A stretch of 64,000 nucleotides of DNA from Coccinella septempunctata (Eukaryota > Arthropoda > Insecta > Coleoptera > Coccinellidae), in NCBI RefSeq assembly GCF_907165205.1, contig NC_058189.1:52788270-52852269 (forward strand), in the 5' to 3' direction. Below the pieces are notes generated by a model that worked only from the letters and a program-made list of their open reading frames with translations, was not told the DNA's origin and did no database searches. A program made the position numbers and the translations under genes. This document shows, piece by piece, positions 35,801 through 46,705 of the stretch (position 1 is its first letter; each line of letters begins with the position of its first letter).

Positions 35801-38800
35801 TCCACCGAAATTGTGAAAATCGAAAAATTGGAGTATCGAGCCATCATCAAGTACCTGTATTTAAAAGGGTTAAAAGGTAAGCAGATTTACGAAAATATGC
35901 TTAATACCCTTGGTGATCAATGTCCTATGCGACCGTGAAAAATTGGACTGCAAGCTTCAAAAGAGGTAAATTTTCCATTGAAAATGATGACCGATCGGGA
36001 AGACCAGTTTCTATGTCAGTCCCCGAAAATATCGATGCAGTTCATGACATGATTTTATCAGACCGTCGAATTGCGCTAAAACGGATATCTGAAGCACTGA
36101 ATATTTCATACGAACGCGTTCATCATATAGTTCACGTCAGTTTGGACATGAGAAAAATTGCTGCAAAATGGATCCCCAAATGTTTGAATGTTGACCAAAA
36201 GCGTGCAAGGGTAGAAGCATCGCGTTCGATCTGTGCTTGATTTGAACACGATGAAGACCTCTTAAACCGAATTGTTACTATGGATGAGACTTGGGTACAT
36301 TTCTACGATCCAGAAACAAAGCAACAATCGATGGAATGGCGACACTCTGGTTCTCCAAGACCTAAGAAGTTTCGTGTCCAAATAACTGCTGGAAAAGTTC
36401 TTGCTTCAGTTTTTTGGAATTGCCATGAAGTACCTAATCATGATTGATTTTTTGGATAAGGATTGAACAATAACCGGAGATAACTATTCGACATTACTGA
36501 TCACTCTACGGGAAAAAAATAAAGAGAAAAAACGCGGAAAGCTATCCAAAGGTGTTTTGTTTTTGCAGGACAACGCCCCTGCACACAAATCTTATGTTGC
36601 CATGCAAAAAATTCGTGATTTAGGGTTTGAATTACTAGAACACCCCCTTATTCACCAGATTTGGCTCCATCCGACTACCATCTTTTTCCACAACGGAAAG
36701 AAAATTTAAAAGGTCGTGAATTTTCTTCCAACGAGGAGGTAATAAAAACTGTGGAGGTTTAGTTTGCAAAAAGAAATTTTTTTTTTTGTAGGTCTAGAGA
36801 AGTTGAAATTTTGTTTGGTTCTATAGTAGGCTAAGAATTTTTCCAATACAATATCCTCGTATGCATTCATACAGTATCCAGAATCCTAATCATAACGGGA
36901 ACTTGATGAAGAGCTTTCGTATGAGGAATTTCACAATATGTAACTCTTTTTTTTTCTCGAAAAAATGAAGATAGCACTAGATGTGAAATCGGAAGAATTA
37001 TTAAACAAAATATAATACCCACTTGCTGGTTACATTCGTTTCACTTATGCCGTACAGATTATGTAGATTATATTGTAAACCAGCATATTGTTTCGCTGTC
37101 ATACATATGGTCTTCTTACTGAGACTTCCTTCCAAGACTCTAGGAAGGTAAGGAGGGTCCTCCAGTTCGCTCTCAGGACAACCATACATCGAGCCTTTTA
37201 AGAAATTAGAAGGTTCGTTCATATCTAACCAAGCACCATCAAAGGGAACTACATCGTGGAAACTCTTCATCATCAATTTCCAGTAGTCGTGAGATTTTGG
37301 ATTGGTGAAGTCTGGGTAGGCGGTGGAAACCGGATTCCATACCTATAAAAGAGTTAGAATTCTTACCGATGCAAGACTCGTGGGTCAAAATCAGCAATAA
37401 GATGAGCTACGAATTTTTGACCAAACCTCGCAAGGCAGCAATTGATGAAAATTTCCAAAAAAGTATACAGACAAATTACATTGATGGATATATTTTCACT
37501 CAAGACGCTTTAGTTATAGTGAAATACGTGTAGTGGTTGAATAACTCAAATCCAGTTTAAAGTTCAATTCCCCCTTCCACAGGGGGAAATTTCATACCCC
37601 CCGGCAATCATTGTTAAAAAAGGCTCCAAGAAAATGTTTTGCTCCAGGCCTCGCAATTGCTAAGGTCGGCTCTGATCCCCAAATAAATATTACCTGAGCC
37701 ACCAAGATTTGTCCTGTACTATTCTTGACGAAAATATCTAACTCAACTCCTTTGTCATAGGGAGGATATGTTCCGTTCGGTTCTCCTGAACTGACACCTG
37801 GATCAAATAGAATAACATATTTTCTTCCTTCTTTATGTAATTTGTCGACAAATTGGGGTAATCCATTGAATTTTTTCTTATCGTATGTAAAATCGTTGGA
37901 ATTGTTCATGTAGTCCAAATCGTTCCATATAGATTGCTGAAAAATCCAGAAAAAAATTAAAATATAGATAACAAAAGATTATAAAAGAAGAAATGACGAA
38001 TAAGTGATCATGCAGAAAAAGATTGAGTAATATGAAAGTTTTGATTATTTTTTTATAGCTCTTTTGCGTATTTTTTTAATTAAAGAAAAGTAAAGAAATG
38101 GCTGAAAAAATAAAGACCCAAACTCCCGAGTTATCACGAGACACCAGGACGCCCAAGATAAAGGATTCAATGTTTCTATCGCCAATAACAGAACAAGAGA
38201 TAATCAATCAAATTGTTATGCTAAAAAATAATACAGCTCCAGGGCCGGACTTAGTGCGGGCAAATACTCTAAAACAAATCGCTTCAGAAATTTCGAGGCC
38301 GCTTGAATATGTTTTCAATCTGTCAATGCAAAGGGGTAAATTTCCCACATTATTCAAAAGGAGTATGATCTCACCAATTTATAAATCTGGTTGTAGGACT
38401 GATATCGGAAACTACCGCCCTATAGCCATTATAAGCAATATAGCGAAAATTTTCGAGAAATGCCTCAAAACTAGGCTTACTGAATTCATGAACAAATATA
38501 ATATACTAGCAGATAACCAGTACGGTTTCAGATCTGGACGAAGTACTAGTGATGCCATATTTGAGGTAACTAAAACTATATATGAGGCTATTGATAAAGG
38601 CAAAAAAGTGATTGGTGTGTTCTTAGACTTGAAGAAGGCATTCGACACAGTTTCCCATAAAATTTTGTTGGAGAAGCTAGAAAACTATGGGGTCAGGGGA
38701 AATGTTGCTGCTCTTTTCGAATCTTATCTTGAGGATCGAACTCAATTTGTAGTGATAAATGGAGTGAGCAGTAGTGAGCAATTGATTGATTATGGCGTTC

Positions 38801-41800
38801 CCCAGGGTACGGTTTTGGGGCCGTTACTGTTTAATATCTATCTAAATGACCTGCTAAATGTTCAACAGAATTCAAATTTCAGAATCATTGCCTATGCTGA
38901 TGACACGGTCATTTTATTTATGGATGATACGTGGGAGACTGTGTACAGACGGACGGAGGAGGGTTTGAATTTCGTGGTATCTGAAATGAGGAAATTGATA
39001 CTGACAATTAATCCACAAAAAACAAAATTTATAACTTTCGCGTTGACGGAGGCTGCCACTTCGAACTTAAAGAAATTTATAGTTGTTCATGATAAGGACC
39101 ATTCCACTGATAGCTGTGACTGCGAGTCGTTCAAATGACTGATTCCATAAAATATTTGGGTATACATATTGATCGACTTCTTCGATGGAAAGAACATATT
39201 AAATATTTGTTGAAAGTAATCAGATGCTCGATTCCCAAATTTAAATTACTGGTTAATATATTGCCACGCAAGACTTTGTTCTCGGTTTATTACGCCCTTG
39301 TACAATCCGTGTTGGAGTACGGAATTGTTGGATGGGGCGCAGCATACACGTCTCATCTTGTAAATTTGGAAATTCTACAAAAGTTCATTTTGAAGATTAT
39401 AATGAAGAAGGATCGCTTATTTTCATCCGAATTGCTTTTCTCGGAGGCTCGGGTTTTCACTTTGAGGAAATTATTCTATAAGAGTGCTTTGATAATGGCT
39501 TATAAAAATATTTCTCAACTGGATGGATATGAACATTCTCATTCCACCAGAGGTCAAATCAGGGGACAGCTGCAGATCCCGAGATCACGGAGAACTTTCA
39601 CGCAGATGCATGCTCATTGTATTGGTATACGTTTGTACAACACAATATCGAAGGATTCGAGGCAAGCAAATAGCCTAAAATACTTTATAAAAAGTATAAG
39701 AAGTTTTATTTTTTCAATTTAGGATGGCTCTTCTTTCGGTCACTCTCTGTTGGAAAATAATTAGAAATTAGTTAGAAATGGTCGAAAAAAAAAAAAAATT
39801 AAATAAAGGGAAAACGAATAAACTTAATACTTGTCGAAAAATTTAGGAGCTCATGTCTAATTTATTTGAATTGATTTTTTTTACTATTTCCTCAGACTGT
39901 CAGGCACAAACCCTAGGTTTAATTGACAGTCTTTTCTTACAAATATATTACTCTGTATATTATATGTTACCTTTCTAAAATAAATAAATGAATGAATGAA
40001 TGAATGAAAATGAATTATGTATATCATATTGATCCTACTAAGGCAAACACATTTTTGTCTTAAAAAAATAGTAGAAATAACAATTTTATTCGAAATGTAA
40101 ATAAAAGTGGAACTTTATGAACCTCTGTTTGCCTTCAATTGAGGAAATCTACTCAATTTGGGTTGTCACAGCATATGCAAGTTTGAACTGAATAATTATG
40201 AGTTTTATTCTTGATTTTTTCAAATGCACCGCGGAAACTATTCAAAATCGTTCTTCAAATATGAGGTTTTAAAATTTAAATCGCTTCGTTTCTAGTTTAC
40301 GATTTGGCAACAGCGCCTAGTGGTAAATAAAAAGAACAATGGCTTGTTTATAAAATAACAGATGTTCATTTACAGCCATCATAAGGCGCGTACTCACTGG
40401 CGAGCCTCAACAGCAACCGGCCATAAAAATCCTATGAAATTTTACGACCTTCCTCGTTCGTCGCAGACTTCATAGACAGCCATCTTTGTCTATCTCATCA
40501 AGAATAATGTATTTGTTGTCCTTTATTATCAACGCATATTTCTGTCGATGTTTCCAACTTGTGCAGTAGAAACGAAACGCTTTAAAATTTATAAACCCAT
40601 TTTTATTCTTCATTTTCAAGTCCTTAAAATATTTTTTTTGGGAAACGGTTGAAATGGTTATTTCAAAATGTGACGTTTCAAAAAAATTTCATAAAAAATA
40701 CATCATTTTCGTCAGAAGGGGTATTCCCTTTGATCGATTAATTAATTAAGCGCTGAAATAGTTCAAACTCACCACTGGGATACCAGCATTCAAGTTCCTC
40801 TCAATATATTTCTTTGTGGTATTGAGATCTTTGAGGCCAAATTTACTCAGATGGAATCCTAAACTCCAATGTGGTGGCATTTTGGGTTTACCAATCACCT
40901 GCTGATATTGTTTGATTACTTCAGAAGGAGAAGGGCCCAGAAAAATGAAGAAATCAAGTATTCCACCAATAGTTCTGAAGGTTAATGCTGGGGTTGGTTG
41001 AATGATGATATCTGTGGGTAAATAAAATGCCAAATTTAATGATTGTCGTTTTTCATCTGCATAACGATTTCGGATCGATATATGGAATTATTTTTTTTTG
41101 AAAAAAATTATGAAATAAGCAAAACATTTTAACAATATTATTATGTTACGAGGATGTATTGATATCTAGCTATCTGATTAAAAAAAAAAGAAGAAATTGT
41201 GAAAATCGAAAAATTGGACTATCGAGCCATCATCAAGTACCTGTTAAGGGTTAGAAGGTAAGCAGATTACGATATGCTTAATTAATAATAATAATGCGAC
41301 CGTGAAAAATTGGACTGCAAGCTTCAAAAGAGGTAAATTTTCCATTGAAGATGATGACCGATCGGGAAGGCCAGTTTCTGTGTCAGTCCCCGGAAATATC
41401 GATACAGTTCATGACATGATTTTAACCGACCGTCGAATTGGACTAAAACAGATATCTGAAGCCCTGAATATTTCATACGAACGCGTTCATCATATAGTTC
41501 ACATCAATTTGGACATGAGAAAAACTGCTGCAAAATGGATCCCCAAATGTTTGAATGTTGATCAAAAGCCTGCGTGGGTAGAAGCATCGCGTTCGATCTG
41601 TGCTCGATTTGAAAACGATATAGACTTCTTAAACCGAATTGATGAGACTTGGATACATTTCTACGATCCAGAAACAAAGCAACAATCGATGGAATCCCGA
41701 CACTCTGGTTCTCCAAGACCTAAGAAGTTTCGTGTCCAAAAATCTGAAAAGTTCTTGCTTCAGTTTTTTGGGATTGCCATGGAGTAATCATGATTGATTT

Positions 41801-44800
41801 TTTGGATAAGGGTAGAACAATAACCGGAGATTACTATTCGACATCACTGACCACTCTAGGGTAAAAAAATTAAAGAGAAAGGACGCGGAAAGCTATCCAA
41901 AGGTGTTTTGTTTCTGCAGGTGAACGCCCCTGAACACATATCTCATGTTGCCATGCAAAAAATTCGTGATTTAGGGTTTGAATTACTAGAACATCCCCCT
42001 TATTCACCAGACTTGGCTCCATCCGACTATCATCTCTCTTTCCTCAACTGAAAAAAAGTTTGAAAGGTCGTAAATTTTCTTCCAACGAGGAGGTAATAAA
42101 AGCTGTATAGGTCTGGTTTGCAGAGCAAGAAGAAAAATTTTTTTAAGTCTAGAGACCTTGCAGGTTCGCTGTAAAAAATGTATCCAATTAAGAGGAGAAT
42201 ATGTTGAGTAATAAAATATTTTGACATTGAAATTTTGTTTGGTTCTATAGTAGGCTAAGAATTTTTCAATATATCCTCGTATGTATTTCTTAGAACAAAC
42301 TTGACAATTACCGTGTCATTTCTGAAAATTAACTTCAACAATCAGCCATGATTAGAAAATTTGGTGAAAAAGTGAAAGGACCAGAAAATAGATTGAGAGT
42401 CGGAAGTTGAACTCTAATGTAGAAAGTAAATCGTTTCAAAAATGTTCAGATGTTCCATTCTATCGAAAAATTAGCTGTAAATTGAAATCTACGGAAACAA
42501 TATAGTAGGTATTGATTTTTCGTAAAATTTTGGTTCAATACTCACCCATTGCGTTACTATTTTTCAAAAATATTCCATGAGCTTTAGTAGAATTCTCCAT
42601 GGATAAGTAGAATGGATGGGAGCCATATAAATTCGTCTGCGAGAATAAAAATACTCTATTAACCAAATTCGGAAAATATATAAACGTTCTTTAACCAATA
42701 TCGTATTTTCAAAACTCAATTTATTGTGAAAAAATGTAAGAATATACCATGAGAGCCTTTCTGCCAAAAAGCATGATGTGTATTAAGATTTTAAAGTTAA
42801 CAATAGGAATCAGAGGTAGATTTTACATAAATGGATTAGACCATCATTAGAATAACTCGAATCTTATAAATTGAGTCTCACATTGAAAAGAGGAGATGTA
42901 TCCCGACTGTATAATGTGTAGGTAGTCCATTTTGACTGCAGCTTGAATCTTTCCTTGTGTTCCCCCAATCCATACAAATATGTCGAAGGTAATTTCGTAG
43001 TTATCTGGATGAACTGATCCGAAAAAATGAAATTGGTCAGATCGGAAGCATCGAAACTGCAAAAAAACTGGTTTATCGAACAAATAAATTCACAAGACAG
43101 AAAACCACTCACATGGTCGTATTATCTGATTTTCTGACTACCCTGAAACCCTGCAGATCTTTCCCAATTATTAGTTTGTACGAAGGATTCTTAGTTGCTG
43201 GAGATGGTAACTTTTTCTCCGGGAAAATGCTTTCATACCTTTTCTTTGTGGGGTCAATTACCTGGAAATAGAAATCATATATGTATGTAAAGGGGTTCCC
43301 AACTAAAAAATATTTATTCTAACTAATTAACACAATTAATTCTTTCAAAACACACAAATGCGTTTTTATGAGGATCCCACTTCTTTTACTTCATCCTCTC
43401 AGAAATCTAGTGACATATAATTTAAAAACTCTCCTCAATCCGGATATTTATAATTGTGTCCCTCTGCATTTTAGTTATAAACATCTTTTATTTTCGGACG
43501 AAATTATTATTAGTATTTTATTATTTTATATCAATAAATTCGCATGACTCTTTAGATCAATTTATTTAGCCATATCTACATAAAAACTGTTCATTCCCTT
43601 GAAATTAAAGGAAAAATTTGCCCTTTTCTTCAATAAATTATATGTTGCATTTTTTTAGACACAAAGACTTGTATGCAGTTATGTCGACGCCATTATGGTT
43701 ATTATTATTGGTGATGCTGAAATAAAATATTTATCAAAAAATTCAAAAGATTACTTATATTATTGGCCTTTCGGAAAATACGGAAAAAAGAAAATTTCCA
43801 CTAGCGTTATTGTTTGTTGTGGTCTATTCCAAAAGTTCACTGGGAAGTTGTAATAGGCCAAAATCCAAAAAGTTTATGCTTTTATTTGAGCAAAGGAGAA
43901 TAACTTGAATAAATGTTATGAAAACTGAATTATTTCGATGATTTTCATTTAAAATTCAACTCCAAGATACCTAATAGGAATAGGATTTTGGTCTATAAGT
44001 TTTTCCCGATAAACGCACACGCACTCTTACTTCGATATTTCGCCTATAACTTCTAAGACACGTTCATGAAATTTTTTTGGGGGGATTATTATTTTTTTCC
44101 TTACTGGACAGTCAATGAGCTCTACAATTCATTACCTTAAATCTCAAAATATCATCACTCTGATAAGTTGCAATCAATTTGATCAAAGCCACGTCTCTGG
44201 GATAAGGAGACTTATAGCTACGTTCCAAATAAGCCACAAGTCCATCAGACGTTTCCGTGATATTTTTAAATTTGTAGGATAACGATTTAGGTTGATAGAA
44301 GCAGGCTGGTATGCCAGAACTGGATTCCGACCAGCAACATCCCCTAGATTCGCAGATATCCTGTGTAACATTTCCTCTTGGTATACAATCCAATCGATCA
44401 TTATCCTTCACCAAGCTGCACTGTGAAACATTTGCTTTCGGAGGATTTGGGAGGCTTTGGAAGCTAGAGACCTGAAAAAAAAAGTTGGTGAAATCAGAAT
44501 GTATTCCCCATCAGTTATCAATTGATAAATAAAAAAAAGTGTCCAGTCATATATCAGTGCTTTTCTGAATTATACTACTTATTTAAATCCCTTTGCATTC
44601 TTTACTTTTATATCATAAGGCAGAGGATTGAACTCTGGTATGTTTTATCAACAATCAAATCCAAGAAAATTGAGTACGATCTATAGGGAGTCGAACTCCC
44701 TATGGGTTTATAAATATTCCTAAGAATCAAGGCCTTAGGAAGGAATCAATCTAATTGGCAGATGTCGATCACGTGATCGTCTTAAACTCAGCATCAGTAT

Positions 44801-46705
44801 TGAAACTTTTAAAATACAAATTAACTTGAAATCAACAAAAATAGAAAACAAAACAGGGAAATTTGTATGACTTCTCTTTGACATAAACACGACTTTCCTC
44901 ATAGTTGGGGAGCCGACGATGCTATATCGGGATTTACTAGAGGGACGTGGAGACCTAGTGGATTTTGAAGATTAGATGGTAAAAATAAAAAAAAAAGTTC
45001 TATGATGTATTCACTTTCAGCGGTGGGGAAAGCGTCTGCAGGGTCTCAAAGATGTAAAAAAAAATCGTCAGGTGTACATACTCGAGTTGAAAATGGTAAA
45101 AAACAATTTCCAGCGTGTCAGATTTTGGGAGGATATGTTAATTGGATCCAAAGGAAGCTACTTTTCAAGGGACTGACAATTTGGACATGACGCAAGGTCA
45201 CAGCTGTCCTTTGAAAATGTAAAAAAAAAAACGTTACTTGTACATACTCGAGCGTGTCAGATTTTCATACAGATGGTCAATCAGGGTGTTGTAGACGTGT
45301 TGACCCATTAATCTGACACTAATCAGGGGGGGGTTCTCTTAATCTGACACTTGTAAGATGATAAAAATCCCTGTTTTTTCGAATATTTCCCTCCCTGTAC
45401 CTCAAATCGTTTTTGTATTCATTATGAACGTTGTAGATAATAAAATTCTACACAACTTTTTTCTGAAGCAATTTTACATACTCCTAACCGTCGAGTTAGA
45501 GAATAGAGCAAGAAGCTTAGCCACACATGCGAAAGGTCAAGGTCAATGTAGAATCCCAGTCTAATCTACAATTGTCAAAATGACAAGGTATTTCTATGAT
45601 GACAATTTCGAAATTAGTCACGAAAATTTTAGTGTTGTCTGTGACTGAACCTTATAATGTACTATTTTCCAACGAGTGAATTTTCGCTTCAGCATGTATC
45701 GCTAAACACCTCGCATTAATCGCCATATATCTCAAAAACGTTTGAACGTAGAAAAAATTGCTTGCGACAAAATTTGTTGAAAATGTTATGCTCTACAACT
45801 TTTGTAATGAATGCGAAAAAGATTTGAAGCCCAGGGGAGGAGATAATTCAAAAAAACTGATTTTTGTGACTTTTATGGCCAATTTTTATTGTTTCGGCTC
45901 GCTTAAACTGTCAGATTATATTTTCTCCGTTATTCTTGAGTCATTAGCTTCAAAATGAAAAAACGCCAACGCACTCGAGAATGTACACGTGACTTTTTTT
46001 TTTTGCAACTTTGGCGCCCATACATTTTTGACACGCTCAAATTGTCAGATTAAGAGAATATATACTTTTCAACATGTAATTAACGAAATATATCTTAATC
46101 TGACACGCTCGAGTATGTACAATGATCGTTTTTTTTTACTATTCTGACAGGCTGTCCTAGACAATTCCCCCTATATACATGCAGGTCTAATTTTTGTTAG
46201 AGGTACTCTACAGGGTCCAAGGTATGTCCCCTTATATTAATCTGACACGCTCGAGTAAATCCCGAATTTCCCTCTTCGGCTCCCCAACTATCATATTTGA
46301 CAAACGACCACTGTTATTTGTATGATAAGTCATAATAAGCATACTTTTCGATGGTATACTTTATTCCCTATTCGTAATCGTAGCCAAAGCATCAGCAGTA
46401 CTACATTCGAAATGTATTATTATGTGAGATGGATCAGAAAATCCATGAATGGTAGCCTTAAGGCCACCCAATCCTAGATAAGCCTATATGTCGATATCAA
46501 AAAAAAATCAAATCCCTTCATAAAACACTCAAAAATTGTAGGTACCAACGTGCAGCAAAGGGAAAACATCAGTATTTCACAGGAGCTCAAGAAAACCACA
46601 AATAGGAACAGTTTGGCAAGAATTTTCATCAAAACTTACTTCATTCTGCGCTCCTAGAACAGTAGCCAAACATACAATAAATATTAGATCTACACGAAGA
46701 TCCAT
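26822..46705 (-). CDS. Alpha-glucosidase gene 2, GH31 family, secreted, 886 aa, 15 exons
   Basis: Same enzyme class as gene 1. Exons: 46640-46705, 44136-44471, 43113-43261, 42882-43056, 42546-42636, 40773-41011, 37694-37936, 37023-37342, 35220-35353, 33110-33261, 31589-31737, 31401-31482, 28869-29142, 26948-27135, 26822-26884. All junctions are GT-AG and the frame closes on TAG. Exon 1 is a signal peptide (MDLRVDLIFIVCLATVLGA). A trefoil domain follows (ESRGCCWSES). The nucleophile is Asp473 in AWLDMNEPSNF and the acid/base Asp571 in GGHWSGDIGSNW. Signature 2 is GADICGF then CNRWMQLGAFYPF. The C-terminal exon is short (LTQSTSIKWS). The gene spans 19.9 kb, twice gene 1, because its introns hold many transposons. 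GATA-like sites (AGATAA) lie within 70 nt upstream of the start; a gut role is only inferred. Confidence 0.93.
27605..28640 (-). mobile_element. 5'-truncated non-LTR retrotransposon with RNase H
   Basis: In intron 13 of gene 2. The frame 27611-28447 encodes an RNase H domain (VIYTDGSD, NTAELFAVWKALE, ICSDSLAALKSL, WIPSHIGVPGNERAD) followed by a C-terminal Cys/His cluster (CTTCNHNLTVKQILIDC). Upstream to about 28640 the same protein continues in another frame (PSRALISIDNLVERKNF, VPPWKLKRPIIDLS), so there is a frameshift near 28450. RNase H at the C-terminus points to an I, LOA or Ingi-like clade. No reverse transcriptase remains. Confidence 0.75.
29298..30578 (+). mobile_element. mariner-type transposon copy 1, defective
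   Basis: In intron 12 of gene 2. The ends are inverted (CGAGGATGTATTGATATC left; CAATATATCCCCG right), with TA on the left and a mutated TG on the right. The transposase is broken: an early frameshift after MSTEIVKNW, then intact blocks 29590-30105 and 30092-30442. Motifs are NWTASFKRGKFS, TMDKTWVHFYD (first Asp kept), FLQDNAPAHKS (second Asp) and HPPYSPDLASYDYHL, i.e. a DD34D mariner. Confidence 0.85.
31070..31380. repeat. Single arm related to the 7851-8470 fold-back element
   Basis: In intron 12 of gene 2, adjacent to exon 12. It starts TGTACAGGGTGTCCCCGGG and shares CGAGCTCTTTTTCATAG, GAATGGTGAAAACTG and AAGTTCTCATAACTTTTTGG with the gene 1 fold-back element. An LTR- or RT-like remnant (CAGGGTGGTATCGCTGGACC) may lie just before it. 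Confidence 0.45.
32060..33003. mobile_element. Non-autonomous TIR element of about 940 bp with GTAAGTGTGTGC motifs
   Basis: In intron 10 of gene 2. The left end reads TAGAGTTATTCGGGGTAACT and the right end AGTTACCCCGAATGACTCTA, inverted repeats of about 26 bp with two differences. The interior has repeated GGTAAGTGTGTGC (32093, 32452) and inverted TGCGCACACTTACC (32795) motifs. No convincing target duplication and no transposase were seen. Confidence 0.65.
33987..34217. mobile_element. MITE, 231 bp, 8-bp target duplication
   Basis: Inverted ends of about 23 bp (CATAGACATAGAGACATGG and CCATGTCTATATGTCTATG) are flanked by a perfect 8-bp duplication TTTAGAGC at 33979-33986 and 34218-34225. An 8-bp duplication suggests the hAT superfamily. 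Non-coding. Confidence 0.8.
34243..34514. mobile_element. MITE, 272 bp, 8-bp target duplication
   Basis: Perfect inverted ends of about 25 bp (CTTAGAACATAGATACATGG and its complement) are flanked by an 8-bp duplication GTTTAATC at 34235-34242 and 34515-34522. Its ends resemble those of the neighbouring 231-bp MITE (shared ACATAGA-ACATGGA), so the two belong to related hAT-like families. Confidence 0.8.
35647..36859 (+). mobile_element. mariner-type transposon copy 2, defective
   Basis: In intron 8 of gene 2. TA flanks both ends and the terminal repeats start CGAGGATGTATTGATATC. The transposase starts intact (MSTEIVKIEKLEYRAIIKY) but has a 4-nt loss near 35925, a stop at about 36238 (TGA in place of Arg) and later frame changes. 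It keeps MDETWVHFYD and FLQDNAPAHKS. The last third is decayed. Confidence 0.85.
38098..39716 (+). pseudogene. Non-LTR retrotransposon reverse transcriptase, truncated and frameshifted
   Basis: In intron 6 of gene 2. The first frame (38098-39138) carries an RT core: NNTAPGPD, FKRSMISPIYKSG, NYRPIAIISN, FLDLKKAFDTVSH, GVPQGTVLGPLLFNIYLND and AYADDTVIL (catalytic YADD). One base appears lost at about 39132, and the thumb and C-terminal part continue at 39135-39719 (DSIKYLGIHIDRLLRWKEH, LEYGIVGWGAAY). There is no endonuclease and no RNase H. The 3' end is an ATAAATGAATGAATG microsatellite tail (about 39979-40014), a feature of some CR1/Jockey-type elements. Clade assignment is tentative. Confidence 0.8.
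40150..40740 (-). repeat. Interspersed repeat of about 590 bp, copy 2
   Basis: In intron 6 of gene 2, ending about 33 nt from exon 6. It is the inverse-orientation relative of 6010-6600 in gene 1. Shared blocks include the TTTGGCAACAGCGCCTAG region, TTCGTCGCAGACTTCATAG and AACGGTTGAAATGGTTATTTC. Confidence 0.65.
41149..42279 (+). mobile_element. mariner-type transposon copy 3, defective
   Basis: In intron 5 of gene 2, about 140 nt from exon 6. TA flanks both ends. The 5' part is deleted (no start codon region). The main open block 41302-41787 has NWTASFKRGKFS and a small in-frame loss at TM-DETW (RIDETWIHFYD), then frames break around 41745-42060. It is the same family as copies 1 and 2 and in the same orientation. 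Confidence 0.85.
44902..46290. mobile_element. TIR element with CTCGAG / TGTCAGA repeats, copy 1
   Basis: In intron 1 of gene 2. The ends are TAGTTGGGGAGCCGA and TCGGCTCCCCAACTA, extended inward by the shared CGGGATTTACT and CTCGAG. TCA flanks both sides (44899-44901 and 46291-46293). The left half has ACTCGAGCGTGTCAGATT-type motifs on the plus strand, and the right half has the same motif inverted (45313, 45340, 46090, 46236). It encodes no transposase. A second copy lies at 50437-51942. Compared with it, copy 1 lacks about 115 bp near 45100. Confidence 0.85.

Noticed and set aside
45758..45958. 66-codon frame as a transposase
   Set aside because: Far too short and without catalytic motifs; reported only as an observation on the repeat family.
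44902..46290. Helitron
   Set aside because: Both ends are inverted repeats with flanking duplications, and there is no TC / CTRR pair or terminal hairpin of Helitron type.
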